From JAFEBO01 sp036392375 (lineage in GTDB: Bacteria > Planctomycetota > Phycisphaerae > Phycisphaerales > UBA1924): a stretch of 64,000 nucleotides of DNA. The stretch spans positions 18,973 through 82,972 of the forward strand of contig DASVYC010000047.1 of NCBI GenBank assembly GCA_036392375.1, in the 5' to 3' direction. Both the position numbers and the translations under genes were made by a program. The first letter of the stretch is position 1. Each line of letters opens with the position of its first letter. Under the pieces are notes generated by a model, which had not been told where the DNA came from, did not search any database, and saw only the letters and a program-made list of their open reading frames with translations. Shown piece after piece: positions 40,622 through 50,002 of this stretch.

Positions 40622-42469
40622 ATGCCGACCCGTTCCCGCCGCTCGCTCGCTCTCGTTGCGCTCACAGGGCTCACCCTCGGGATTTCTGCCAAGGCTCAAA
40701 CGAGTTCCGATCAGCCCGCCTCGTTCGAGATAGCCTCGCTCGACACCCTCGCCGGATACACGCCCGGCAAGGGCATCGCCTCGCGCGACGTGCTCACCGC
40801 CCCCGCGGCGTTCCATCCCTCCCGCGTCATCGTCCGTTTCGAACCCTTCGCCGACCGCGCTGCCCTCGCCCCGTCGCTGCAAGCCGCGGGCGTGCGCGAG
40901 ATCGCTCGCGCCATCGACCTCGTTCCAGGCGTCGCCGTCGTGCGCACCAGCGCGGACAACGCCGAGGAAGTCGTCGCCAAGCTCCGCAAGACCGACGGCA
41001 TCCAGTACGCCGAGCTCGACGCCGTCCATCACGTGGACGCCCAGTCCACCGGCTACGGCGTGCTCTTCATCGGCGCGCCCACGGTCTGGTCCACCTACGG
41101 CAACGCCGGCACCGGCGTGAAGCTCGCCGTGCTCGACAGCGGCCTGGACACCGGTCACCCCGACCTGCCCACCCCCGTCGCCATCTCGTCCTTCGTCACC
41201 AACCCCGTCGTCGAAGGCCCCGAGGACCTCGAAGACCACGGCTCGCACGTCACGGGCATCGCTGTCGCGGTGGACAATGACATCGGCATCGTGGGTGTCG
41301 CGCACCAGGCCCAGCTCATCACCGCCAAGGTCATCGCCAACAGCGGCTCGGGCTTCACCAGCGACATCATCGCCGGGCTCGACTGGGCCGTCGCCCAAGG
41401 CGCTCGCTCCATCAACATGTCCTTCAGCGGCACCGCCTACAGCCAGGCCTTCGCCGACGCCATCGCGGCCGCTCACGCCGCGGGCGCATTGCCCGTGTGC
41501 ACCATGGGCAACACCGGCGTCGAGCAGGTCCGCTACCCGGCCGCGTATCCCTTCGCCATGCCCGTCGCCAATGTTGACGGCTTCGGCATGATCTCCAACA
41601 CCTCGACCAGCGGCTCACACTGCTCGGTCGCCGCCCCGGGCGTCAGCATCCCGTCCACCGTACCGCTCATCGCCTGGAAGTCCAACTTCGTCGGCTCCGA
41701 TCGCGCCGCGCTCAAGATCACCGGCAGCAGCACCCGCACCGTCACCGCCCCCGCCTACTACTGCGGCTTCGGCGGCAACACCATCGACTTCCCGCCTCAG
41801 GTCAGCGGCAACATCGCTCACATCCGCCGCGGCGGATCCTTCTCCTTCGCCACCAAGATCACCAACGCCTTCAACGCCGGCGCCATCGGCGTCGTCATCT
41901 CCAACAACGTCGCCGGCCTCAACCAGGCCTCGATGGGCGCCGCCAGCTCGACCATCCCCGCCGTCACCGTCTCGCAGGCCGACGGCGACATCCTCCAGGC
42001 CAATGACGGCGCACTCGTCACCATCTCGCAGTTCAACAACGGCCACGACTACACCAACCTCAGCGGCACCTCTATGGCCGCCCCACACGTCACCGCCGCC
42101 GCCGCCCTGCTGTTCAGCAACTTCGTCCCCGCCGCCCCGCTCCCCGCGCTCGGCCCAACCACCGTGCGCTGGGTGCTGGAGGACACCGCCATCGAGGGCG
42201 GCGACCCCGGCTTCGACAAGCGATACGGATGGGGCATCATCAACGCCGTCGCCGCCGCCGGTTATCTGCACGGCCGCATCAACTGCCCCGGCGATCTCAA
42301 CAACGACCTCTCGGTGGACGACAGCGACTTCGTGCTCTTCGCCGACGCGTACAACCAACTCCTTGCCCCCGCGCCCTACACCGCGGGCGATTTCACGGGG
42401 GACGCCTCGACCGACGACTCCGATTTCGTGATCTTCGCTGATTCCTATAACGCGCTGCTCTGCCCGTAA
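40622..42469 (+). CDS. Secreted S8 subtilisin-family peptidase 3 with PA insert and C-terminal calcium-loop module
   Basis: A 615-aa protein starting at ATG 40622 behind GAGAGGG. It has a signal peptide (LALVALTGLTLGISAKA) and a propeptide with RVIVRFEPFADRAALAP and QYAELDAV. The catalytic residues are Asp172 (LAVLDSGLD), His206 in HGSHVTG (Ser replaces the usual Thr after Gly) and Ser484 (GTSMAAPHVTA). The oxyanion region reads TMGNTGV. The PA-like insert carries YYCGFGGN and SGNIAHIRRGGSFSF. The calcium-loop module ends NALLCP. It is closest by eye to peptidase 4, which follows after 222 nt. Confidence 0.92.
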   Translation: MPTRSRRSLALVALTGLTLGISAKAQTSSDQPASFEIASLDTLAGYTPGKGIASRDVLTAPAAFHPSRVIVRFEPFADRAALAPSLQAAGVREIARAIDLVPGVAVVRTSADNAEEVVAKLRKTDGIQYAELDAVHHVDAQSTGYGVLFIGAPTVWSTYGNAGTGVKLAVLDSGLDTGHPDLPTPVAISSFVTNPVVEGPEDLEDHGSHVTGIAVAVDNDIGIVGVAHQAQLITAKVIANSGSGFTSDIIAGLDWAVAQGARSINMSFSGTAYSQAFADAIAAAHAAGALPVCTMGNTGVEQVRYPAAYPFAMPVANVDGFGMISNTSTSGSHCSVAAPGVSIPSTVPLIAWKSNFVGSDRAALKITGSSTRTVTAPAYYCGFGGNTIDFPPQVSGNIAHIRRGGSFSFATKITNAFNAGAIGVVISNNVAGLNQASMGAASSTIPAVTVSQADGDILQANDGALVTISQFNNGHDYTNLSGTSMAAPHVTAAAALLFSNFVPAAPLPALGPTTVRWVLEDTAIEGGDPGFDKRYGWGIINAVAAAGYLHGRINCPGDLNNDLSVDDSDFVLFADAYNQLLAPAPYTAGDFTGDASTDDSDFVIFADSYNALLCP

Positions 42470-42486
42470 GGTCCCGCCACCGGGAG

Positions 42487-42505
42487 CCCGTCCAGCCCGG
42501 ACGGG
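42487..42505 (+). terminator. Hairpin after protease gene 3
   Basis: A perfect 7-bp inverted repeat (CCCGTCC / GGACGGG) with loop AGCCC lies 18 nt after the stop codon. There is no T-tract. Confidence 0.4.
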
Positions 42506-42691
42506 GCCCTCGCGTCGGCCCGACCCGCAGCCCCGATGCGGTGCCGCGATCCTTCTCACCAAGCTCAGAAACTCCGCGGTTTCGGGGCATCTGGCATCGT
42601 CGAGGCCTGTAGACTGGGTTCGCTTCAGCGTGGCGGCGCGGAATCCGCTTGCCATGGACAGCGACAGATGGGGATCGTTCGGGAGACACGC

Positions 42692-44515
42692 ATGCACATC
42701 GTTCGTACCGGGGCGATCACCCTCGCCGCGTTCACCCTTGCCGCCATCGCCAACGCGCAGGGCAAGCCCGCGAGCATCCTGAAGTCCTCGCTCGACGCTG
42801 TCGAGGGATTTCAACCCGGCATGGGCATCGCCGCGCCCGCCATCGTCGCCGCCGAGCCGGTGCGTCACCCGTCGCGCATCCTGATCCGCTTCGAGCCGTT
42901 CGCCGACCGTGCCGCGTTGGGCCCGACGATCGAACGCGCCGGCGTCCGCGAGATCATCGACGAGTTGCCCCTCGTCCCCGGCCTCGTCATCGCCCGCATC
43001 ATCGGCGACGACCTTGATGCCGTCCTCGCCCGCCTCAACAACACCCCCGGCGTCCGCTACGCCGAGGCCGACCCCATGCAGCACGCCGAGGCCCAGTCCA
43101 CGCCATTCGGCTTGTTCCTGGTGAACGCCCCGGCCGTCTGGTCTCGCTGGGGCAAGGGCAACGCCGTCAAGATCTGTGTCCTCGACACCGGCGTCGACAC
43201 CGCTCACCCCGACCTCCCCGCCACCTTCGCGCAACAGTCCTTCATCTCAAGCCCCGTCGAGGCCGTTGAAGACCTCAACACCCACGGCACGCACGTCTCG
43301 GGCACCATCCTCGCCATCGACAACACCGACGGCGTCGTCGGCGCCGCGCCCCAGGCGACGCTCCTCATCGGCAAGGTCCTGGCCAACAGCGGCTCCGGCC
43401 CCTCCAGCGCCGGCATGGCCGGCATCAACTGGGCCGTCGCCAACCGCGCCCGCGTCATCAACATGTCCCTCAGCGGCAGCACCTACAACCAGTCCTACGC
43501 CGACACCGTCCAGGCCGCGCTCGACGCCGGCACACTCGTTGTCTGCGCCATGGGCAACCAGGGCGACAGCGTCCCTCGCTATCCCGCGGCATACCCCGCC
43601 AGCATGCCCATCGCCGCCGTCAACGCCAATGCCGTAGTCGCCGACTTCTCCAACTTCGGACCCCACTGCTCCGTTGCCGCACCCGGCGTCGGCGTGCAAT
43701 CCAGCGTGCCCATTGTGCAGTACCGCGCCACCTGGCTGAACACCGAGCGCGTCATCACCGCCACCTCCGGCTCCGCCGCCCGCGCCATCACCGCCCCCGC
43801 CGTCTACTGCGGCTTCGGCGCCCTCGCCTCCGACTTCCCCGCCTCCGTCTCCGGCAGGATCGCCCACGTCCGCCGCGGCGGAAGCGTCGTCACCTCCACC
43901 AAAGTCTTCAACGCTCTCGCCGCCGGCGCCATCGGCGTCATCCAGTCCAACAACACCGCCGGCACCTTCGGCACCAGCCTCTCCTTCAGCCCCGGCATCC
44001 CCGTCACCGTCGTCTCACAAGCCGACGGCGATCAGCTTCAAGCCAACGACGCCACCACCGTCACCATCTGGCAGGTGAACAACGGCCACACCTACGCCAG
44101 CAAAGACGGCACCTCCATGTCCACCCCCCACGTCGCCGCTGCCGCCGGACTGCTCTTCGGCAACTTCGTCCCCGCCGCCCCGCTCCCACCACTCCCGCCG
44201 CTCACCGTCCGCTGGGTCCTCGAACGCACCGCGATCGACAAAGGCCAGCCCGGCAAGGACGACAACTACGGCTGGGGCCTCATCGACGCCGAAGCCGCCA
44301 GCAAGTACCTCCACGGCCGCATCCGCTGCCCCGGCGATCTCAACGCCGACAACTTCGTCGACGACGCCGACTTCCAGCAGTTCGTCGGGTTCTACGACGC
44401 GTTGCTGACGCCCGGCGGCCCTTACACCGGCTCCGATTTCAACGGCGATGACGCCACCGACGATCTCGACTTCCAGACCTTCGCGGTCAACTACGACGCC
44501 CTGCTCTGCCCGTGA
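42692..44515 (+). CDS. Secreted S8 subtilisin-family peptidase 4 with PA insert and C-terminal calcium-loop module
   Basis: A 607-aa protein starting at ATG 42692 behind GGGAG. It has a signal peptide (TGAITLAAFTLAAIANA) and a propeptide with RILIRFEPFADRAALGP and RYAEADPM. The catalytic triad is Asp165 (ICVLDTGVD), His198 (HGTHVSGT) and Ser475 (GTSMSTPHVAA). The PA-like insert contains VYCGFGAL and SGRIAHVRRGGSVVTS. The C-terminal module (DLNADNFVDDADF, DFNGDDATDDLDF) ends DALLCP. A non-protease gene with the same module starts only 47 nt downstream and may be cotranscribed. Confidence 0.92.
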   Translation: MHIVRTGAITLAAFTLAAIANAQGKPASILKSSLDAVEGFQPGMGIAAPAIVAAEPVRHPSRILIRFEPFADRAALGPTIERAGVREIIDELPLVPGLVIARIIGDDLDAVLARLNNTPGVRYAEADPMQHAEAQSTPFGLFLVNAPAVWSRWGKGNAVKICVLDTGVDTAHPDLPATFAQQSFISSPVEAVEDLNTHGTHVSGTILAIDNTDGVVGAAPQATLLIGKVLANSGSGPSSAGMAGINWAVANRARVINMSLSGSTYNQSYADTVQAALDAGTLVVCAMGNQGDSVPRYPAAYPASMPIAAVNANAVVADFSNFGPHCSVAAPGVGVQSSVPIVQYRATWLNTERVITATSGSAARAITAPAVYCGFGALASDFPASVSGRIAHVRRGGSVVTSTKVFNALAAGAIGVIQSNNTAGTFGTSLSFSPGIPVTVVSQADGDQLQANDATTVTIWQVNNGHTYASKDGTSMSTPHVAAAAGLLFGNFVPAAPLPPLPPLTVRWVLERTAIDKGQPGKDDNYGWGLIDAEAASKYLHGRIRCPGDLNADNFVDDADFQQFVGFYDALLTPGGPYTGSDFNGDDATDDLDFQTFAVNYDALLCP

Positions 44516-44562
44516 GTCACAGGGCTCGCGCCGTCAGCCACGACGAACACGAAAGATCACGC

Positions 44563-45375
44563 ATGAACACGCGCATCGCTTCCGTTCTCGCCGGGCTGAG
44601 CATGACCGCCGCGGTTGCTCTGGCCGCTCCCGTCAGCGCCACACTCACCGCCGGCTCCGTCTCCGGCGCCGGCTTCCCCGAACCGCTGATCCAGCAGAAC
44701 AAGGTCAGCACCACCATCAAGCGTTCCGGCGGCGGATCTACCGGCGGCGGCTTCGGCGGCACTGCCTCCGCGTTCCTTGAAGTCGGCAACTCCGGCGGTG
44801 CGACGAACGTCGCTCTCACCGGCTCCGCCGCCCACACCAACGAGTTCGGCTACACCGCCGCGTACACCGACGCGGCCGTCGTACTCACGCTCACCGAGGC
44901 CGCGACGTACACAATCACCAACCTCAGCACGACCCAGGTCAACAGCGTCTCCACCGCGTTCAACCCCGTGACCTTCGAGTCCGCCAACGGCTTCATCAAC
45001 GCCTTCACCGCCACCCGCGGCGAGCTCTCGCCCGGTACCTACCGCCTCCGCTTCGGCGTCGCCGCGGCCCAGCCGTTCACCTTCAGCTTCAGCCTGGTCG
45101 CCACCTGGTACAACCAGTTCAACGCCACCGGCTGCGCCAACACCAATGTCAACTGGACCATCACGCTCCGCAAGCCATGCCACGGCGACATCAACTTTGA
45201 CACTCTCGTCGACGATCTCGACTTCCAGTCCTTCGCCGTCGCCTACGACATCCTGGGCTGCGCCCAGCCCGGCATGCCGCAGGGCTGCCCCGCCGACTTC
45301 AACAACGACGGCGTGGTCGATGACTTTGACTTCCAGATGTTCGTCGTTTCATACAACGAACTCGTCTGCCCCTGA
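44563..45375 (+). CDS. Secreted non-protease protein with the same C-terminal calcium-loop module
   Basis: A 270-aa protein starting at ATG 44563. The signal peptide (VLAGLSMTAAVALAAPVSA) is followed by about 185 residues of Gly/Thr/Ser-rich beta sequence (TYTITNLSTTQVNSVST, GTYRLRFGVAAAQPFTFSFS). This pattern suits an all-beta extracellular domain with no protease motif. The C-terminal 66 residues match the peptidase module: KPCHGDINFDTLVDDLDFQ, then DFNNDGVVDDFDFQMF and final LVCP. Sharing the module with the adjacent proteases suggests common localisation or assembly. The core domain is not recognised. Confidence 0.75.
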   Translation: MNTRIASVLAGLSMTAAVALAAPVSATLTAGSVSGAGFPEPLIQQNKVSTTIKRSGGGSTGGGFGGTASAFLEVGNSGGATNVALTGSAAHTNEFGYTAAYTDAAVVLTLTEAATYTITNLSTTQVNSVSTAFNPVTFESANGFINAFTATRGELSPGTYRLRFGVAAAQPFTFSFSLVATWYNQFNATGCANTNVNWTITLRKPCHGDINFDTLVDDLDFQSFAVAYDILGCAQPGMPQGCPADFNNDGVVDDFDFQMFVVSYNELVCP

Positions 45376-45383
45376 CGCCGCAT

Positions 45384-45439
45384 CCTCGATGCCTCGATGC
45401 CTCGATGCCTCGATGCCTCGATGCCTCGATGCCTCGATG
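45384..45439. repeat. Seven perfect tandem copies of an 8-bp unit
   Basis: CCTCGATG is repeated exactly seven times (56 bp) in the gap between two convergent genes. The array begins 9 nt after the stop of the secreted beta protein and ends 7 nt before the stop of the kinase gene. Perfect conservation implies recent slippage expansion. Confidence 0.95.
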
Positions 45440-45446
45440 CCTTCCG

Positions 45447-47888
45447 CTACTTCTTCCACTCTTCCGCTTTCGCCGCATCCCCGCGCCGCTCGTAGAACGC
45501 CGCAAGCTTGGCGGCACGAGCCGTTGCCAGTTCCTGTTCCTTCGCTTCCATCGCATCGTCGTACGCGCGTCGGAGAAGCTCTTCGGCTTTCTCGTATCGC
45601 TTCGCCTCTTCGAGGCATGACACGAGAAAGTCAGCAATCCCCATTGTGTCCCCGAAGGTTGTTCCCCGTACGCTGCGGGTTCCTTCGAGGCCGAGCATCA
45701 GCACATCGATCGCGTTCTCGAGCTTGCCCGCACGCTTGAGGGCCGCGCCGTAGCGGGCCGTGGTCTCGATGGTGCGCCAGTGAGAGAATCCGAGCGTGCC
45801 GCGCTGCAGCTCGATCAAGCGTGGATACTGCTCGACCGCCTCTTCGGCCATGCCGCTCTCGGCGAGCAAGCCGCACTCCTCGGCCAGCGTGGCGAGCGTC
45901 TGCGGATGAGCCTGGCCCAACGCCGCTCTGGTGTCCGAAGTAATGCCGCGCCGCTCTTCCAGCGTCCGGGCGAAGAGCGACGCCGCCGCGTCCTTCTCCG
46001 TTGCCCGCAACGCTCTTGCTTCGAGCAAGCCCACCAGGTTCAGGTTGTGCCGCGTGATGAGCACATCGATGTCCTTCTCGCCCAAGAGCTTCCGCCGCCG
46101 CCCCAGCACTTCGGTGTACACCGTGCGTGCTTCATCCAGCTCGCGGGCCGCCTTGAGCGACCCGCCGAGCTGGTTTTGCATGTCGAGCGTTTTGCGATCG
46201 TCCGGGCCGTACGCCTTGAGCGCCGCGTCGTAGCGATCGCGTGCCAGCTTCACCGCCGCCTCGGCCGATGTGCCGGACTGCACGCGGTAGCTTGCCTCCG
46301 TCAGCTTCGCCCCCACCTCGGCACGGAACCCATCGTCGAGCCCGTTCGCCCGCGCCTGCAGCGCTCGCTCGAGCAGCGGCGTCGCGGCCTCGGGCGCGCC
46401 CAGCGCCACGTACGCCGCGCCGAGGGTGTACGCCAGGCGGGCCTCGACCGCGGGCTTGTCGGCGAAGCGCTTCGGGAGGGAATCAGCCGCGGGTCCCACC
46501 AGATCAATCACCTTGGTGTCAATCCCACCCACCTCCGGATCCACCGACAGAAGCAGGTCGTCGTTCAGAAACCGGTTCACTTCCTCGGCGATCTGTTTCT
46601 GCGTCTGCGCCTCGACCCGTGCCCGGCTCTCCGCGATCGCGAATCGCACGCTCACCACCGTCGCGACGCCCAACACCGCCGCCGCGAAGGCCGCGACGCC
46701 CACGCCGACGCGATGCTTGCTCACGAACTTGCGGGCCCGATACGCCCGTGACTCCGGCCCCGCCATCAGCGGCATGTTGCCGAGGTAGTTGCGGATATCC
46801 GCCGCCATCTCCGACGGCGTCGCGTACCGACGCTCCCGCTCCTTTCGCATCGCCTTCAGCGGGATCCACTCCAGCTCCGACCGAAGCGCCCGCGTCAGTT
46901 CATCCACCCGCAGCCCGCGCTGCTCGGCCATCGACTGCGCAGTCTTGCGATCCCCTCCACCACCCCCACCAACCGCCGTCGCGATCGTTCCCAGCCGCGT
47001 GCTCGGGTTCGGCGGCTCCACCTCGCGGATGATCCGCCGGATCTCGTCGTACCCCTTGCTCCGCAGCGTCCGCGGATCGAACGGCAAGACGCCCGTCAGC
47101 AACTCGTACAGCATCACGCCCAGCGAGTACACATCCGTCCGCGTGTCGATGTCCACGCCGCCAACATCGGCCTGCTCGGGCGACATGTACTCCGGCGTCC
47201 CCACGATCTGGCCCATCTGCGTGAACAGCGTCTTGTCCGTCATCGTGTGGCTGACAGCCTTGGCGATGCCGAAGTCGATCACCTTCGGCAGCGCCGTCTT
47301 CTTTCCATGCCCGCCGTCCACTTCCGTCACCAGCACGTTGCTGGGCTTGAGATCGCGATGGATCAACCCCTTCGCGTGCGCGTGCTGCACCGCGTCGAGC
47401 ACCGGCAGGAACAGCTCCAGCCTTTGCCGCAGCGAGAGGCGGTTGCGATCGCAGTACGCGGTGATCGGCTCGCCCCGCACGTACTCCATCACGAAGTACG
47501 GCCGGCCCGTCGGCGTCGCGCCCGCATCCAGCACCCGCGCGATGCTGGGGTGGTCCATCACCGCGAGCGCCTGCCGCTCCTGCTCGAACCGCGCCACCAC
47601 CTCGCGGCTGTCCATGCCCGGCTTGATGACCTTGACCGCGACACGCTGCACCATCGGCTCGCGCCGCTCCGCCAGCCACACCACCCCGAAGCCGCCCTCG
47701 CCCAGCACGTTCAGCAACTTGAACGGCCCGATCACGTCGCCGGGGCGTTCGCCCACACCCCGCGGCACATCGGGCGCGGGTCCCGACCCCGCCCGCGTCG
47801 CCGCCGAGCCCACCGACGCCGTGGGCGTGTCGCGCGTAGGCTCGTCCGCACCCGGCGCCGTCGGTGTTTCATCGCTCGGGACGCTCAT
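45447..47888 (-). CDS. Serine/threonine protein kinase with TPR-like tail
   Basis: An 813-aa transmembrane Hanks-type kinase starting at ATG 47888. A disordered Pro/Thr-rich N-terminus precedes the kinase domain (about 55-400): Gly-loop GEGGFG 63-68, Lys86 in AVKVIKP, catalytic HRDLKPSN with Asp179, DFG 205-207 and GTPEYMSPEQ. One transmembrane helix lies at about 425-450 (VGVAAFAAAVLGVATVVSV). The C-terminal 350 residues are helical, TPR-like repeats. This architecture is common in planctomycetes. Substrates are unknown. It sits in reverse orientation inside the protease array. Confidence 0.93.
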   Translation of the reverse strand: MSVPSDETPTAPGADEPTRDTPTASVGSAATRAGSGPAPDVPRGVGERPGDVIGPFKLLNVLGEGGFGVVWLAERREPMVQRVAVKVIKPGMDSREVVARFEQERQALAVMDHPSIARVLDAGATPTGRPYFVMEYVRGEPITAYCDRNRLSLRQRLELFLPVLDAVQHAHAKGLIHRDLKPSNVLVTEVDGGHGKKTALPKVIDFGIAKAVSHTMTDKTLFTQMGQIVGTPEYMSPEQADVGGVDIDTRTDVYSLGVMLYELLTGVLPFDPRTLRSKGYDEIRRIIREVEPPNPSTRLGTIATAVGGGGGGDRKTAQSMAEQRGLRVDELTRALRSELEWIPLKAMRKERERRYATPSEMAADIRNYLGNMPLMAGPESRAYRARKFVSKHRVGVGVAAFAAAVLGVATVVSVRFAIAESRARVEAQTQKQIAEEVNRFLNDDLLLSVDPEVGGIDTKVIDLVGPAADSLPKRFADKPAVEARLAYTLGAAYVALGAPEAATPLLERALQARANGLDDGFRAEVGAKLTEASYRVQSGTSAEAAVKLARDRYDAALKAYGPDDRKTLDMQNQLGGSLKAARELDEARTVYTEVLGRRRKLLGEKDIDVLITRHNLNLVGLLEARALRATEKDAAASLFARTLEERRGITSDTRAALGQAHPQTLATLAEECGLLAESGMAEEAVEQYPRLIELQRGTLGFSHWRTIETTARYGAALKRAGKLENAIDVLMLGLEGTRSVRGTTFGDTMGIADFLVSCLEEAKRYEKAEELLRRAYDDAMEAKEQELATARAAKLAAFYERRGDAAKAEEWKK

Positions 47889-48051
47889 GGTGCCCACTGT
47901 ATCCGACTGCGGCCCGCCGCTCGGCGGTGGTGGCGTGCACCCCAATCACCGATTTTCCCGCAACCCTTGACGCCCGCGTTCTAATAGGACGTGAGCCTCA
48001 TCAAGCCCGGTTCCGGGCGCTCTTCTCGTGCAGGTTTCGCAAGGACACACC

Positions 48052-49884
48052 ATGTCTGACGCTCTTCTCCGTCGCGCCGCAGTCGCGGCCGTGCTCGCGT
48101 GCGCCGGCTCCGTGTTCGCAGGCGTGCCCAGCCGTTCGCACCCCAACGCGGTCTTCCTCAACTCTCCCTCCGCGCGCGACGGCGATCAACCCGGCCGTGG
48201 CTTCCTCACCCTCGAGCAAATCACCGCCGAGCTTCACAAGCCCGCCCGTGTGCTCGTTCGCTTCGAGCCCTTCGCCGATCGCGCCCAAGGCCCCCTCTCC
48301 GACGCCGCGCTGCAACTCCTGGGCGTCGAGCGCACCGAAGCCACCATCGATCTCGTCCCGGGTCTGACGATCCTCAAGGTCGAACCCGATCGTGCCGCCG
48401 ACATCGTGCAGTCGCTCAAGACCACGCCCGGTGTCCGCTACGCCGAGCTCGATGCTCTCGCCCGCAAGGCGGCTCAGTCCACGCCCTACGGCATCTCGAT
48501 GGTCGAAGCCCCTGCCTTCTGGCCACGCTTCGGCAAGGGCAACGGCATTCGCATCGCCGTCCTCGACACCGGCCTCGATCTCACCCACCCCGACCTCCCC
48601 GCCGCGACTCTCGCCCAGTCCTTCGTCGCCGGCCTCTCCGTCGACGACATCGACCAGCACGGCTCGCACGTCGCCGGAACCGCTCTCGCCCTCGACAACT
48701 CCCTCGGCGTCGTCGGCGTCGCGCCTCAGGCGCAGCTCCTGGTCGGCAAGGTCCTCGACAACGAGGGCTTCGGCCAATGGTCCGACATCATCGCCGGCAT
48801 CGACTGGGCCGTCGCCAACAACGCCAAGGTCATCAACATGTCGCTCAGCGGCTCCAGCGCGCCCCAATCGCTCAAGGACGCCTGTGACGCCGCCCTCGCC
48901 GCCGGCGTCCTCGTGGTCGCAGCCGCCGGGAACGACGGCGACAACACCAACGAGTACCCGGGCGCCTTCCCGTCCGTCATGGCCATCGCCGCCGTCGACG
49001 AGAACCGCGCCTGGGCCGACTTCTCGAACTACCGACCCGACGTCTCCGTCGCCGCGCCCGGCGTCGCCGTACTCAGCACCGTCCCGCTCCGCTCGCTCAG
49101 CGTCAAGTGGGGCAACACCACCAAGCCCGCCAACCACATCCTCGGCACGCCCCTCCGCGCCTACACCGGCAAGGTCTACGACTGCGGCGACGGCTTCCTC
49201 TTCGACTTCCCCAGCAGCGTCCGCGGCGAGATCGCCCTCATCCAACGCTCCCTCTGGACCGATCTCATCGGCGTCGACTTCGTCATCGAGAACGCGTGGG
49301 ACGAAGGCGCGTACGCCGTCATCATCACCAACAACACCAGCGGCACCTTCAACGCCGACATGGGCTACGTCACCTTCCGCCCCGGCGTCACCGTCTCTCT
49401 GGCCGACGGCAACGCCATCCGCGCCCTGGGCGACGGAGCCACCGTCACCATCGGCCAGTCATCGAGCGGCCACGACTACGACCTCTTCGACGGCACCTCT
49501 ATGGCCACGCCCCACGTCGCCGGCGCCGCCGCGCTGCTCTTCTCCGCCTTCAAGCCCGCCCCCAATCTCCCGGCGCTCCCGCCGCAGACCGTCCGCCACG
49601 TCCTCGAACGCACCGCCTCCGACGCCGGCACGCCAGGCCGCGACGATTACTTCGGCCACGGCATCATCAACGTCGAGGCCGCCGGCAACTACCTCCACGG
49701 CCGCATCAAGTGCCCCGGCGATCTCAACGCCGACAACGTCGTCGACGACCTCGACTTCCAGCAGTTCGCCGGCTTCTACGACACCCTCACCGCGCCCGCT
49801 CAGTACACCAACGGCGACAGCACCACCGACGACGCCGACTTCCAGGTCTTCGTCACCAGCTACGACAACGTGCTGTGCCCGTAA
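48052..49884 (+). CDS. Secreted S8 subtilisin-family peptidase 5 with PA insert and C-terminal calcium-loop module
   Basis: A 610-aa protein starting at ATG 48052 behind AAGGA. It has a signal peptide (AAVAAVLACAGSVFAG) and a propeptide with RVLVRFEPFADRAQGP and RYAELDAL. The catalytic triad is Asp172 (IAVLDTGLD), His203 in HGSHVAGT and Ser483 (GTSMATPHVAG). The PA-like insert differs most from the others (YDCGDGFLFDFPSSVRGEIA, YAVIITNNTSG). The C-terminal module has a normal first loop (DLNADNVVDDLDF) but a shortened second loop (DSTTDDADF), and ends NVLCP. It is separated from the other four by the kinase gene. Confidence 0.92.
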   Translation: MSDALLRRAAVAAVLACAGSVFAGVPSRSHPNAVFLNSPSARDGDQPGRGFLTLEQITAELHKPARVLVRFEPFADRAQGPLSDAALQLLGVERTEATIDLVPGLTILKVEPDRAADIVQSLKTTPGVRYAELDALARKAAQSTPYGISMVEAPAFWPRFGKGNGIRIAVLDTGLDLTHPDLPAATLAQSFVAGLSVDDIDQHGSHVAGTALALDNSLGVVGVAPQAQLLVGKVLDNEGFGQWSDIIAGIDWAVANNAKVINMSLSGSSAPQSLKDACDAALAAGVLVVAAAGNDGDNTNEYPGAFPSVMAIAAVDENRAWADFSNYRPDVSVAAPGVAVLSTVPLRSLSVKWGNTTKPANHILGTPLRAYTGKVYDCGDGFLFDFPSSVRGEIALIQRSLWTDLIGVDFVIENAWDEGAYAVIITNNTSGTFNADMGYVTFRPGVTVSLADGNAIRALGDGATVTIGQSSSGHDYDLFDGTSMATPHVAGAAALLFSAFKPAPNLPALPPQTVRHVLERTASDAGTPGRDDYFGHGIINVEAAGNYLHGRIKCPGDLNADNVVDDLDFQQFAGFYDTLTAPAQYTNGDSTTDDADFQVFVTSYDNVLCP

Positions 49885-49914
49885 CGACGCTCGCACAGCG
49901 GCACGCCCCACACA

Positions 49915-49933
49915 CGCCCCGGCAAGCGGGGCG
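49915..49933 (+). terminator. Hairpin after protease gene 5
   Basis: A perfect 7-bp inverted repeat (CGCCCCG / CGGGGCG) with a 5-nt loop lies 31 nt after the stop codon, in the convergent gap. There is no T-tract. Confidence 0.4.
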
Positions 49934-50002
49934 CGGCGGTCGAGGCTTGGCGAGACCGGAGTCCGACTCCCCGGCACCAAGCTCTGTTGAACCAACCCAG
50001 AC

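Noticed and set aside
45384..45439. Possible CRISPR-like array
   Set aside because: The units are 8 bp and directly adjacent with no spacers, so this is a microsatellite.
49945..49985. Sequence resembling the 3' end of a tRNA (TCCGACTCCCCGGCACCA)
   Set aside because: The T stem has a mismatch and no matching 5' acceptor, D arm or anticodon arm exists upstream; treated as chance or a remnant too weak to call.
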